DNA of 64,000 bases from positions 5,084,320 through 5,148,319 of the forward strand of contig NZ_AP022871.1 of the NCBI RefSeq assembly GCF_011764565.1, read 5' to 3'. Shown in pieces: positions 26,009-34,768 of this stretch (positions are counted from its first letter, which is position 1; each line of letters starts with the position of its first letter). Below the pieces are notes generated by a model. The model saw only the letters and a program-made list of their open reading frames with translations. It had not been told where the DNA came from and made no database searches. The stretch is from Phytohabitans suffuscus (GTDB taxonomy: Bacteria; Actinomycetota; Actinomycetes; Mycobacteriales; Micromonosporaceae). The translations under genes and the position numbers were made by a program.

Positions 26009-29000
26009 GCTGGACGGCGTCGCGCAGCCGGGTGGTCGCCACGGTCGCCCGGCCCCTCTCGAACGCCTCGGCGAAGCGCTCCTCGCCGAGGCGTTCGCGC
26101 GCGGCGTCCTCCACCCGGCGGGCATCCACTGTGGACCTGTCCGGGCCGCCGCGGGCGGCGTACGCGGCGCCGACGAAGCAGGCCGCCATCTCCGGCTCTC
26201 CACTGTGGAGGGCGAGGTCGGCGTACGCCATCAGCACCAGCCCGACGACGGGCATGTCGTGCGAGGTGATGGCGAGCTCCAGGGCCTCGTCGTTTCGGGC
26301 GCGGGCCGTGACGAGGTCACCCTCGGCGGCGTCGATCTGCGCGATCGCGGCGGTGATGAGCGCGGCCCACTGCGGCGCCGAGGTGTACGCGCCCGCCACC
26401 GAGTGGGCCTGGGCCAGCTCCGCGCGGGCGCGGGTCAGCTCGCCCATCGCGCGCAGGATCTCGCCGTGGTGGTAGGCGACCGCCGCCCGCCCCTCGTCGG
26501 TGCCGACCCGCTCGGCGCTGCGCCGCGCCTCGTCGAGCGTCGCGAACGCCCGCTCCGACTCGCCGAGCATCCACAGCTCGTACGCGTACCGCGCCTGCAT
26601 CTCCGGCACGTCCTCGGCGGCGCCGAGCGGGGCCATCTCGTCCAGCGCCGCCTTGAAGTACGCGGCCGCCCGCGCGTGGTCACCGTCGGCGGAGGTCATG
26701 TGGGCCAGTCCGGCGAGCGTGGTGGAGACGCCCCACCGGTCGCCCAGCGCGCGAAACTCCGCCAGCGCCGCCTCGAAGTGCACCTCCGAGTCGCGGTCGC
26801 CGCGGCCGAGGTTGACCTCCGCGTGGCCGTACATGACCCGGGCCACGCCGCGCACCCACGGGTCGGGGTGGACGAAGAGCCTGGCGAGGCCGTCCATCGC
26901 GCGCTCGTTGGCCGGTGGGTCGTAGAAGAGGTCGGAGACCGGGCCGATCAGGGCCAGGACCGGGTGCCGGCCTTCGAGGCCGCGGGCCAGCTCGGCCGCC
27001 TCACGGAGCATCCGCTGTCCCGGTTCCAGCTGGAAGAGGCCGGCCACGACGTTGAGCGCGGCGATCGACTTGGCCGCGGCGGCGAGCGGCCGCGGCACGG
27101 TGTCCGCCAGCGCGAGCGCCTCCACGGCCAGCTCGGCGCCCTCGGCCCGGCGGCCGCCCATCCACCAGTACCAGCCGAGCGCCGCCGCGAAGCCCACCGC
27201 GAGCCGGGCGTCGCCGGCGGCGATCGCCCACCGCGCGGCGGCGTGCAGGTTGTCGTGGTCGGCGTCGAGCCGGGCCAGCCACACCAGCTGCTCGCCGCCG
27301 CGCAGCTCGCGGTCGGCGCGGCGGGCCAGGCGCAGGAAGTACCGCGCGTGCGCGGTCCGCGCGGGGTGGGTCTCGCCGGACTCGTCGAGCCGCTCCAGCC
27401 CGTACGCCTTGATGGTCTCCAGCATCCGGTAGCGGCCGTCCGGGTCGGTCACCACGAGCGACTTGTCGACGAGCGCGGCGAGCTGGTCGAGCGTGTCCGC
27501 GCCGAGCCCGCTCGCGTGCCGGCTCGCGCAGACCTCTTCGATGGCCTCCAGCGTCGCCGGGCCGGAGAAGACCGCGAGCCGCCGCCACAGCGCGCGTTCG
27601 GCGTCGCCGAGCAGCTCCCAGCTCCAGTCGATGACCGCGCGGAGCGTCTGGTGCCGGGGGAGCGCGGTGCGGCTGCCCGCGTTGAGCAGCCGGAAGCGGT
27701 CGGTGAGGCGGCCGGCGACCTGCTCGGGCGTGAGCGCGCGCAGCCGGGCCGCGGCCAGCTCGATGGCGAGCGGCATGCCGTCGAGCGCGTGGCAGATGCG
27801 TACCGCCGCGTCGGTGACCGCGAAGCCGGGGCGCACCGCGGTGGCCCGGTCGGCGAAGAGGCGTACGGCCGGGTAGGCGAGCGCGTCGCCGGCGGCCACC
27901 CCGTCGGGCGGCAGGGCGAGCGGCTCGACCGGGTAGAGCGCCTCACCGGTGATGCCCAGCGCCTCGCGGCTGGTGGCCAGCACGCGCAGCTGCGGGCAGC
28001 GCAGCAGCAGGCTCTCGGCCAGCGCCGCGGCGGCGGCGACCAGGTGCTCGCAGTTGTCGAGGATGAGCAGCGCCCGCCGGCCGCCCAGCGCGCCCTGCAG
28101 CCGGGTGAGCGCGTCGGCGGGCTCCTGCGGCACCCGCCCGCGGCCGGTGGCGACCAGCGGGTACTCGCGGAGGCCGAGCGTGGCCAGCACGATCGAGGCC
28201 AGCTCGGCGGCGTCGGCGACCGGCGCCAGCTCCACCAGCCACACCCCGTCGGGCGCCTGGTCGACCATCGCCCGCCCGGACTCCATCGCCAGCCGCGTCT
28301 TGCCCGCGCCGCCCGGCCCGATCAGCGTGGTGAGGCGCGACTCCGCGACCACCTTGGTGACCTTGGTCACGTCGTCGTCGCGGCCGACGAAGCTGGTCAA
28401 GGCGGCCGGAAGGTTGGTGGAGGGCGCGGCCTCGCGCGGGGTGTGCGCGTCCCGCAGAAGCGCGAGGTGCAGGGCGGACAGCTCGGGTGAGGGGTCGGTG
28501 CCGAGCGAGTCGGCCAGCGCGGCGCGCAGCCGGTCGTACGCCGCGAGCGCCTCCGCCGGCCGCCCGGCCCGGCGCAGCACCCGCATCAGCTGGCCGGCCA
28601 GCCGCTCGCGCAGCGGGTGCGCGAGGGCAAGGGACTCCAGCTCGGGCACGAGCCCGGCGCCGTCGCCGAGCGCGAGCGCGGCGTCCACCCGGTCTTCGAT
28701 CGCGGCGAGGCGCAGCTCGCCGAGGCGCGCGACGGGTGCCCGCGCGAAGCCGGCCTCGGCGACGTCGGCCAGGGCCGGCCCGCGCCACAGGGCCAGCGCG
28801 CCGGCCAGCACCTCGGCCGCGCCGGCCGGGTCGGTGGCGAGGCGGTCGCGGGCGGCGGTTAGGTCGCGCTCGAACCGGCACGCGTCGACCGCCTCGGGCG
28901 GCACCGCCAGCCGGTAGCCCGTCGGGGTCGACTCGATCGCGCCGTCCGGCAGCGCCCGGCGCAGGCGGGAGACGAGTGCCTGGAGGGCGTTGGCGGCGCC

Positions 29001-29171
29001 GGCGGGCGGCTCGCCGTCCCACAGCGCGTCGATCAGCGCGCCGGTGGTGACCACCCGGCCGGGCTCGATCGCGAGACGGATCAGCAGCGCGCGGAGGCGG
29101 GCGCCGCCCACCTCGACGGGCGCGCCGGACCCGGCGCGCACCTCGAGCGGACCCAGCAGCGCGATCTGCAC
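25992..29171 (-). CDS. AfsR/SARP-type regulator: BTAD, NB-ARC ATPase and TPR repeats
   Basis: A 1059-aa regulator. An OmpR-like winged-helix domain (~1-90, QIALLGPLEVRAGSG) is followed by the bacterial transcriptional activation domain (~95-240, ending LSALHLALLRD). Next come an NB-ARC/STAND ATPase (P-loop LIGPGGAGKTRLAMES at ~280; Walker B ALLILDNCEHL) and ~450 residues of TPR-like helices. The GTG at 29171 was chosen because GGGGGAGA precedes it by 9 nt; the frame extends further upstream through another gene. It converges on drrAB-like genes and may control them. Confidence 0.88.
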   Translation of the reverse strand: MQIALLGPLEVRAGSGAPVEVGGARLRALLIRLAIEPGRVVTTGALIDALWDGEPPAGAANALQALVSRLRRALPDGAIESTPTGYRLAVPPEAVDACRFERDLTAARDRLATDPAGAAEVLAGALALWRGPALADVAEAGFARAPVARLGELRLAAIEDRVDAALALGDGAGLVPELESLALAHPLRERLAGQLMRVLRRAGRPAEALAAYDRLRAALADSLGTDPSPELSALHLALLRDAHTPREAAPSTNLPAALTSFVGRDDDVTKVTKVVAESRLTTLIGPGGAGKTRLAMESGRAMVDQAPDGVWLVELAPVADAAELASIVLATLGLREYPLVATGRGRVPQEPADALTRLQGALGGRRALLILDNCEHLVAAAAALAESLLLRCPQLRVLATSREALGITGEALYPVEPLALPPDGVAAGDALAYPAVRLFADRATAVRPGFAVTDAAVRICHALDGMPLAIELAAARLRALTPEQVAGRLTDRFRLLNAGSRTALPRHQTLRAVIDWSWELLGDAERALWRRLAVFSGPATLEAIEEVCASRHASGLGADTLDQLAALVDKSLVVTDPDGRYRMLETIKAYGLERLDESGETHPARTAHARYFLRLARRADRELRGGEQLVWLARLDADHDNLHAAARWAIAAGDARLAVGFAAALGWYWWMGGRRAEGAELAVEALALADTVPRPLAAAAKSIAALNVVAGLFQLEPGQRMLREAAELARGLEGRHPVLALIGPVSDLFYDPPANERAMDGLARLFVHPDPWVRGVARVMYGHAEVNLGRGDRDSEVHFEAALAEFRALGDRWGVSTTLAGLAHMTSADGDHARAAAYFKAALDEMAPLGAAEDVPEMQARYAYELWMLGESERAFATLDEARRSAERVGTDEGRAAVAYHHGEILRAMGELTRARAELAQAHSVAGAYTSAPQWAALITAAIAQIDAAEGDLVTARARNDEALELAITSHDMPVVGLVLMAYADLALHSGEPEMAACFVGAAYAARGGPDRSTVDARRVEDAARERLGEERFAEAFERGRATVATTRLRDAVQLILGA

Positions 29172-29215
29172 GACGACGATTCTCCCCCTCGCGGCGCGGA
29201 GCCCCGGGCCAGGGC

Positions 29216-29620
29216 CTACGAGGTGCTCTCCTCGCCGCTCTCGCGGCGGCGCATCTCGTCTTCGCGGCGGCGCAGGTCTTCCTCCCACTTCTCGAAGAGT
29301 TCGCGGTCCTGCTTCGACCTGTCGGCGTCGAGCGACTTGAGGAACTCCGGGTCGTCGTCCGGGGCCGCCGGGCGGGACCGCCTGTTTTCGGCGAAGCCGC
29401 CGCCACCTCGCCACCCGCCGCCGGGCGCGCCGGAGCGCACCGGCCGGCCGACCAGGAACCAGGCGATCGCGCCGACCAGCGGGAAGAACAGGATTATCAG
29501 CACCCAGGCGAGCCGCGGCAGCGTCCGGATCTCGTCTTCTTCGGCTGACAGGCAGCTGATCAACGCGGTCGCGGCGAGGAAGATCTGCGCCAGGAAGAGG
29601 AGCACGTACAGGCGGGCCAT
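29216..29620 (-). CDS. small membrane protein with PLD-nuclease N-terminal (PLDc_N) domain
   Basis: A 134-aa protein. Two transmembrane helices (residues ~3-22 and ~38-58) flank the LPRLAWVLIILFFPLVGAIAWFLVGRP signature of the PLDc_N domain. The remainder is a Gly-rich stretch followed by a charged helical tail (DRELFEKWEEDLRRREDE) that may form a coiled coil. It has no nuclease domain. The function is unknown. Confidence 0.8.
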   Translation of the reverse strand: MARLYVLLFLAQIFLAATALISCLSAEEDEIRTLPRLAWVLIILFFPLVGAIAWFLVGRPVRSGAPGGGWRGGGGFAENRRSRPAAPDDDPEFLKSLDADRSKQDRELFEKWEEDLRRREDEMRRRESGEESTS

Positions 29621-29652
29621 CCCGCAATGATGGCGCCTGATGGCCACGCTGG

Positions 29653-29931
29653 CTAACGGATCAGCACCAGCAGCGTGCCGAGTGCCGCGTACCCGGCGGT
29701 GAAGAACGCGAGCAGGGGGAGGGCCGGGCCGGGGCCGGCGCGTCGGGACCGGTACCGGCGGAAGGCCACGACGAAGAGCGCGGTCCAGCCGGCGAGCGCG
29801 AGCGCGACGAGCAGCGGGTCGCCGCCGGTCGCGGCCATCCGCGCGGCGAGTAGCGCCACGCCGGCCGCGACGAGGATCGTGCGCCACCACGCGAGCCAGG
29901 TGCGCTCCCGCGCGAGTCCGGCGTCGCTCAC
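29653..29931 (-). CDS. DUF202-family membrane protein, short form
   Basis: A 92-aa protein with three predicted transmembrane helices. It starts GLARERTWLAWWRTILVAAG, the DUF202 signature (ExTxLAWxRT). It overlaps the end of the longer DUF202 gene upstream by four bases, so the pair is translationally coupled. The function is unknown. Confidence 0.82.
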   Translation of the reverse strand: MSDAGLARERTWLAWWRTILVAAGVALLAARMAATGGDPLLVALALAGWTALFVVAFRRYRSRRAGPGPALPLLAFFTAGYAALGTLLVLIR

Positions 29932-30323
29932 CGGAACGCCTGGACGAGGACGGCGACCACCAGCAGCGCCGCGCCGAGCCCGACGAGGATCGCGAGCAGG
30001 GCGGGGAAGCGGGAGGAGGGCAGGTCGCGGCCGAGGCGCATCGCCCGTTCGGTGCGGGCCCAGCGGTCCACCGCGCGTACGGCCACCGCCCCGCCGAGCA
30101 GCAGGAGTGCGACCGAGATCACCTCACGCAGGTGGGCGATCGGCAGCGGCGGCAGGAACTGCGCGGTGGCCAGGCCGCCCGCGACCAGCGCGAGACCGGT
30201 GCGGATCCAGGCGAGGAACGTCCGCTCGTTGGCCAGGGAGAAGCGGTAGTCGGGCGTGGTGCCGACCCGGCGTACCTCCTCGGGATCCAGCCATCGCCTG
30301 ATCTTGCCCAGCACGCCTGCCAT
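29928..30323 (-). CDS. DUF202/YidH-family membrane protein
   Basis: A 131-aa protein with an N-terminal soluble segment, the DUF202 signature SLANERTFLAWIRTGLALVAGG (~30-51) and three transmembrane helices. It is the first gene of the two-gene DUF202 unit. The split into a long and a short DUF202 protein is common in actinobacteria. The role is unknown. Confidence 0.83.
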   Translation of the reverse strand: MAGVLGKIRRWLDPEEVRRVGTTPDYRFSLANERTFLAWIRTGLALVAGGLATAQFLPPLPIAHLREVISVALLLLGGAVAVRAVDRWARTERAMRLGRDLPSSRFPALLAILVGLGAALLVVAVLVQAFR

Positions 30324-30356
30324 TATCCCGTCGGCCTCGGCCGTAACCTGTGAGAC

Positions 30357-30779
30357 GTGAGCCTGACCGCCGAGGAAAAGTCAACGCTGAAGACGGCCGC
30401 GTTCGGAGCGGTCTACCTCGTCTCCGACGCCGACCCGGGGTTCTTCGCGATGCTCCGCGAGAGCTTCGCCGCCTCGGGCGCGCTGGCCGGCGCGACCGGG
30501 CTGGTCAAGGAGGTGTTGAGCACCGGGCCTCTGCCCAAGCTCCCGCGCGGGTCGACGGCCGAGGTGGAGGCGGTGGTGCTGCCGGCGCTCTCCCGGTCGG
30601 TGGCGATCCTGCGCGAGAAGGCGCCGTCCGAGGTGGACAACTACCAGGCCGCGGTGGTCACCGCGGTCGAGCAGGCCGCCAACGCCTCGCACGGCGTGAA
30701 CGCCCGCGAAGCAGATGCCCTGGCCAAGGTCAAGACCGCGGTGGGGGTTGTGTCGGATCCCACTATTACTGGCGAGTAA
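30357..30779 (+). CDS. conserved hypothetical protein
   Basis: A 140-aa, mostly helical soluble protein (VSLTAEEKSTLKTAAFGAVYLVSDADPGFF ... NASHGVNAREADALAKVKTA). It has no signal peptide, no membrane helix and no motif I recognise. The GTG start at 30357 is divergent from the DUF202 pair. It lies 62 bp upstream of etfB, so it may share its transcript. Confidence 0.7.
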   Translation: MSLTAEEKSTLKTAAFGAVYLVSDADPGFFAMLRESFAASGALAGATGLVKEVLSTGPLPKLPRGSTAEVEAVVLPALSRSVAILREKAPSEVDNYQAAVVTAVEQAANASHGVNAREADALAKVKTAVGVVSDPTITGE

Positions 30780-30841
30780 CCTAGTCGGTGGGCAACCTCA
30801 GTTAACGTGCGTTTACCCAAGCAGGAGGTCCTGGAAGCGCG

Positions 30842-31621
30842 ATGAACATCGTCGTACTCGTCAAGCAGGTGCCCGACTCCAGCGCGGAGCGTTCACTGCG
30901 TACTGACGACAACACGGTCGACCGCGGGTCGGCGAGCAATGTCATCAATGAGATGGACGAGTACGCCATCGAAGAGGCGCTGCGGATCCAGGAGGCGCAC
31001 GGCGGCGAGGTCACGATCCTGACCATGGGTCCGGAGGGTGCGTCCGAGTCGATCCGCAAGGCGCTGTCGATGGGCCCGGACCGGGCGGTGCACGTGCTCG
31101 ACGACGCACTGCACGGCTCCTGCGCGCTGGCCACCTCGAAGGTGCTGGCCGCCGCGCTCGGCACGCTCGGCGCCGACCTGGTGCTCTGCGGCGCCGAGTC
31201 GACCGACGGGCGGGTGCAGGTCATGCCGCACATGCTCGCCGAGCGGCTGGGCATCGCGGCGCTGACCGGCGCGCGCAAGCTGACCGTCGAGGGCGGCTCG
31301 CTCACCATCGAGCGGCAGACCGAGGAGGGGTACGAGGTGGTCGCCGCCTCGACGCCCGCGATCGTCTCGGTGTGGGACACGATCAACGAGCCGCGCTACC
31401 CGTCGTTCAAGGGGATCATGGCGGCGAAGAAGAAGCCGGTGCGGACGCTCTCGCTGGCCGACCTCGGTGTCGCGCCGGACGAGGTGGGCGCCGGCGGTGC
31501 CAGCTCCGCCGTGGTCGAGCACAGCAAGCGGCCGCCGCGCTCCGGTGGGCAGAAGGTCAACGACGAGGGCGAGGGCGGCGTCAAGCTCGTCGAGTTCCTC
31601 GCGTCCGAGAAGTTCGTCTGA
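30842..31621 (+). CDS. etfB: electron transfer flavoprotein subunit beta
   Basis: A 259-aa EtfB: NIVVLVKQVPDSSAERSL start, an internal NEMDEYAIEEALRIQE segment, and the AMP-binding/signature region VCGAESTDGRVQVMPHMLAE. With EtfA it forms the FAD-containing dimer that carries electrons from acyl-CoA dehydrogenases to the quinone pool. AGGAGG is about 11 nt before the ATG. etfB-etfA followed by a cysteine desulfurase gene matches the mycobacterial fixA-fixB-iscS order. Confidence 0.96.
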   Translation: MNIVVLVKQVPDSSAERSLRTDDNTVDRGSASNVINEMDEYAIEEALRIQEAHGGEVTILTMGPEGASESIRKALSMGPDRAVHVLDDALHGSCALATSKVLAAALGTLGADLVLCGAESTDGRVQVMPHMLAERLGIAALTGARKLTVEGGSLTIERQTEEGYEVVAASTPAIVSVWDTINEPRYPSFKGIMAAKKKPVRTLSLADLGVAPDEVGAGGASSAVVEHSKRPPRSGGQKVNDEGEGGVKLVEFLASEKFV

Positions 31622-31631
31622 GGAGGGCTCA

Positions 31632-32588
31632 GTGGCTGAGGTTCTGGTCGTCGTCGAGCACTCCGGCGGCGAGGTCAAGAAGGTGACCCTGGAGATGCTC
31701 ACGCTCGCGCGTGAGCTGGGCACGCCCGCCGCGGTCGTCCTCGGCGGCCCCGGCACGGCCGCGCCGCTGGTCGACAAGCTGAGCGAGTACGGCGCGGCGA
31801 AGGTGTACGCGGGCGAGAGCGCCGACCTGGACGGCTACCTCGTCGCGCCGAAGGCCGCCGTGCTCGCCGACCTGGTGCGGTCGGTGTCGCCGGCGGCGGT
31901 GCTGCTCGGTTCCACCCAGGAGGGCAAGGAGATCGCCGGCCGGCTCGCGGTCAAGCTGGACAACGGGCTGCTCGCCGACGTGACCGCGCTGGCCGCGGAC
32001 GGCACCGCGACGCAGGTGGTGTTCGCCGGCTCCACGATCGTGAAGTCCCAGGTGACCCGCGGGCTGCCGCTGGCCACCGTGCGCCCCAACTCGCTCACCC
32101 CGGCCCCGGCGCCTACCACCGCCGAGGTGGCGCCGCTGGAGGTCGCGGTCGACGACTCCGCCAAGCTGGCCCGCGTGGTCGAGCGCAAGGTCGAGCCCAA
32201 GGGCGCCCGGCCGGAGCTGACCGAGGCGTCGGTGGTCGTGTCCGGCGGCCGCGGCGTGGGCAACGCCGACAACTTCAAGCTCGTCGAGGAGCTGGCCGAC
32301 CTGCTCGGCGGTGCGGTGGGCGCGTCCCGGGCCGCGGTGGACTCGGGCTTCTACCCGCACCAGTTCCAGGTGGGGCAGACCGGCAAGACGGTGTCGCCGC
32401 AGCTGTACGTCGCGCTGGGCATCTCCGGAGCGATCCAGCACCGCGCCGGCATGCAGACCTCGAAGACGATCGTGGCGGTCAACAAGGACGCCGAGGCGCC
32501 GATCTTCGAGCTGGCCGACTTCGGCGTGGTGGGCGACCTGTTCAAGGTCGTACCGCAGGCGGCCGAGGAGATCCGCAAGCGTAAATAG
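31632..32588 (+). CDS. etfA: electron transfer flavoprotein subunit alpha
   Basis: A 318-aa EtfA starting at GTG 31632 with a GAGGAGGG ribosome site. The N-terminal domain (AEVLVVVEHSGGEVKK) is followed by the C-terminal FAD-binding domain, with VVVSGGRGVG, GASRAAVDSGFYPHQFQVGQTGK, YVALGISGAIQHRAGMQ and IVAVNKDAEAPIFELADFGVVGD, all conserved. It follows etfB by 10 bp. A strong hairpin terminates the transcript just after the stop. Confidence 0.96.
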   Translation: MAEVLVVVEHSGGEVKKVTLEMLTLARELGTPAAVVLGGPGTAAPLVDKLSEYGAAKVYAGESADLDGYLVAPKAAVLADLVRSVSPAAVLLGSTQEGKEIAGRLAVKLDNGLLADVTALAADGTATQVVFAGSTIVKSQVTRGLPLATVRPNSLTPAPAPTTAEVAPLEVAVDDSAKLARVVERKVEPKGARPELTEASVVVSGGRGVGNADNFKLVEELADLLGGAVGASRAAVDSGFYPHQFQVGQTGKTVSPQLYVALGISGAIQHRAGMQTSKTIVAVNKDAEAPIFELADFGVVGDLFKVVPQAAEEIRKRK

Positions 32589-32605
32589 GACGTGAGTACG
32601 TCACA

Positions 32606-32636
32606 CGCCGGGCCGGGGAATGTCCCCGGCCCGGCG
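32606..32636 (+). terminator. intrinsic terminator of the etfBA operon
   Basis: Perfect 14-bp arms CGCCGGGCCGGGGA (32606-32619) and TCCCCGGCCCGGCG (32623-32636) close on a 3-nt ATG loop, 17 bp after the etfA stop. It ends 17 bp before the iscS start, so iscS must have its own start signal or rely on read-through. Confidence 0.85.
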
Positions 32637-32653
32637 CATTAGGCTGATATGCG

Positions 32654-33817
32654 ATGGCCTACATGGATCACGCCGCGACCACGCCGATGCTCAGCGAGGC
32701 GATCGAGGCATACGTCGCCGCCGCCCGCGACGTCGGAAACGCCTCCTCGCTGCACGCTCCGGGCCGGCGAGCCCGCCGCACGGTCGAGGAGTCGCGCGAG
32801 CGGATCGCCGCCGCGCTCGGCGCTCGCCCGTCGGAGGTGATCTTCACGGGCAGCGGCACCGAGAGCGACAACCTCGCGGTCAAGGGCATCCACTGGGCCC
32901 GCCGCGACCGGGTCGCCGGCCGTAACCGGGTGATCGCCAGCGCGGTCGAGCACCACGCGGTGCTCGACTCGGTGCGCTGGCTGGAGGAGCACGAGGGCGC
33001 CGACGTCACCTGGCTCGAGGTCGACCCGCAGGGCCGGGTGCCGGTGCGTACGCTGCGCGCGGCCCTCGAAGCGGCCGGCGACCAGGCCACCGTCGTCACC
33101 GCCATGTGGGCCAACAACGAGGTGGGCACCCTCCAGCCGGTGGCCGCGCTCGCCGCGCTCGCCGGCGAGGCCGGCGTGCCGTTCCACACCGACGCGGTGC
33201 AGGCCGTGGGGCAGGTGCCGGTCGACTTCGCGGCCAGCGGCGCGGCGGCGCTCACCATCAGCGGCCACAAGCTGGGCGGCCCCGCCGGGGTGGGCGCGCT
33301 GCTGCTCGGCCGCGACGTCGCCTGCACCCCGCTGCTGCACGGCGGCGGCCAGGAGCGCGACGTACGCTCCGGCACGCTCGACGTCCCGGCCATCGCCGCG
33401 TTCGCGGTCGCGGTCGAGACGGCGGTCAAGACCCAGCAGGAGACCGCGGCCCGGCTCACCGCCCTCCGCGACGCCCTCGTCTCCCGGGTACGCGACGCGG
33501 TGCCCGACGCCATCTACAACGGCGACCCGACCGACCGGCTGCCGGGCAACGCGCACCTGTCGTTTCCCGGCTGCGAGGGCGACGCGCTGCTGCTCCTGCT
33601 CGACGCCCAGGACATCGCCTGCTCGACCGGCTCGGCCTGCTCGGCAGGGGTGGCCCAGCCGTCCCACGTACTGCTCGCGATGGGCGCCGACGACGACCGC
33701 GCCCGGTCATCCCTGCGCTTCACGCTCGGCCACACCTCGACGCGGGCCGACGTGGACGCGCTGGTCGCCGCCCTCCCCGGCGCGGTCGAGCGGGCCCGCC
33801 GAGCCGCCGCCCGCTGA
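32654..33817 (+). CDS. iscS: cysteine desulfurase (IscS/NifS family)
   Basis: A 387-aa PLP enzyme that takes sulfur from cysteine for Fe-S clusters and tRNA thiolation. It begins YMDHAATTPM. It carries the PLP-lysine in ISGHKLGGPAG (~residue 207) and the persulfide cysteine in CSTGSACSAGVAQPSH (~330). It precedes mnmA, the tRNA 2-thiouridylase that depends on such sulfur, though a transporter/LysR pair has been inserted between them. Its last 111 bp overlap the antisense end of the transporter gene. Confidence 0.93.
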   Translation: MAYMDHAATTPMLSEAIEAYVAAARDVGNASSLHAPGRRARRTVEESRERIAAALGARPSEVIFTGSGTESDNLAVKGIHWARRDRVAGRNRVIASAVEHHAVLDSVRWLEEHEGADVTWLEVDPQGRVPVRTLRAALEAAGDQATVVTAMWANNEVGTLQPVAALAALAGEAGVPFHTDAVQAVGQVPVDFAASGAAALTISGHKLGGPAGVGALLLGRDVACTPLLHGGGQERDVRSGTLDVPAIAAFAVAVETAVKTQQETAARLTALRDALVSRVRDAVPDAIYNGDPTDRLPGNAHLSFPGCEGDALLLLLDAQDIACSTGSACSAGVAQPSHVLLAMGADDDRARSSLRFTLGHTSTRADVDALVAALPGAVERARRAAAR

Positions 33818-34696
33818 CGGCGGCTCCGGCGTGGCGGGCCTGGCGACGATCAGGTAGACGCCGGCCAGGACCGCGGCCATGCCGGCGACCAGGGCGAGGG
33901 TGACCGGCTCGTCCAGGAGGAGGGCGCCCCAGAGCACGCCGAACACGGGCGCCAGCAGGGTCACCGTCACCGCCGCGACCGGACCGACCCGGGCCAGCAG
34001 CCGAAACCACAGCACGAAGGCGATCCCGGTGCAGACCAGGCCCAGCGCCGCCACCGCCGCCACCGCCTCGGCCGTGGGCGGGTGCGCGGTGCCGGCCACC
34101 GTGACCGGGGCGGCGAGCAGCACCGTGGCGCCGACCTGCTGGCCGGCGGCGAGCACGTACGGCGGGGTGCCGCCCAGCCGCCGCGAGGTCCAGACGCTGC
34201 CCACCGCGTACGACAGGGAAGCCAGCAGGCAGGCGCCGGTGGCGGCCAGCGTGGCGGTGTCGAGCGGGAGCGTGCCGAGCCCGACCGCGGCGGCCACCCC
34301 GGCCAGGCCGACCGCGCCGCCGAGCAGGCGCCGGGCGCTCGCCGCCTGGCCCAGCCAGATGCGGGCCACCACGATGCCCCAGATCGGCGTGGTGGCGTTG
34401 AGCACGGCGGCCAGCGAGGCGGGCAGCCGCAGCTCGGCGACGGCGAAGAGGGTGAACGGCAACGCCGCCAGCAGGAAGCCCACCGCCAGCAGGTCCCGGT
34501 AGCGCCCGCGCAGCTCGGCGAGCAGGCGCTGCCGGGTCACCGCGATCAGCACCAGCGGCACCAGCGCGCCCAGCGCCACCCGCCCGGCGGAGACGGGCAG
34601 CGGCCCGAGCACCGGGGCGGCGACCCGGATGAAGAGGAACGAGGCGCCGAACACGGCGGCGACCGACAGCAGGATCGCCAGGTCCTTGCGAGACAT
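33707..34696 (-). CDS. EamA/DMT-superfamily drug or metabolite exporter
   Basis: A 329-aa membrane protein with ten hydrophobic helices in two EamA repeats (SVAAVFGASFLFIRVA ... ; LGLVCTGIAFVLWFRLLA ... LAPVFGVLWGALLLDEPVT). The ATG at 34696 was chosen at MSRKDLAIL. The last ~37 residues are hydrophilic and lie antisense to the 3' end of iscS. This is a genuine tail overlap or the effect of a lost stop. It is divergent from a LysR gene, which probably regulates it. Confidence 0.88.
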   Translation of the reverse strand: MSRKDLAILLSVAAVFGASFLFIRVAAPVLGPLPVSAGRVALGALVPLVLIAVTRQRLLAELRGRYRDLLAVGFLLAALPFTLFAVAELRLPASLAAVLNATTPIWGIVVARIWLGQAASARRLLGGAVGLAGVAAAVGLGTLPLDTATLAATGACLLASLSYAVGSVWTSRRLGGTPPYVLAAGQQVGATVLLAAPVTVAGTAHPPTAEAVAAVAALGLVCTGIAFVLWFRLLARVGPVAAVTVTLLAPVFGVLWGALLLDEPVTLALVAGMAAVLAGVYLIVARPATPEPPSAGGGSAGPLDRAGEGGDQRVHVGPRRGVAEREAQG

Positions 34697-34768
34697 GCAC
34701 TCAGGGGTACGCTGTGGTGCGATCACAAGTCAAACTCATGTAACTCATACCCGGCATGAGGATCCTGC
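34697..34768. promoter_or_regulatory. divergent promoter region with LysR-type site
   Basis: The 72-bp gap between the exporter and LysR genes contains an inverted repeat CTCAT-ACCCGGC-ATGAG (34744-34760) and a direct ACTCAT repeat just upstream of it. This is the AT-richest part of the neighbourhood. It fits a LysR-type operator controlling both genes (inference). Confidence 0.5.
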
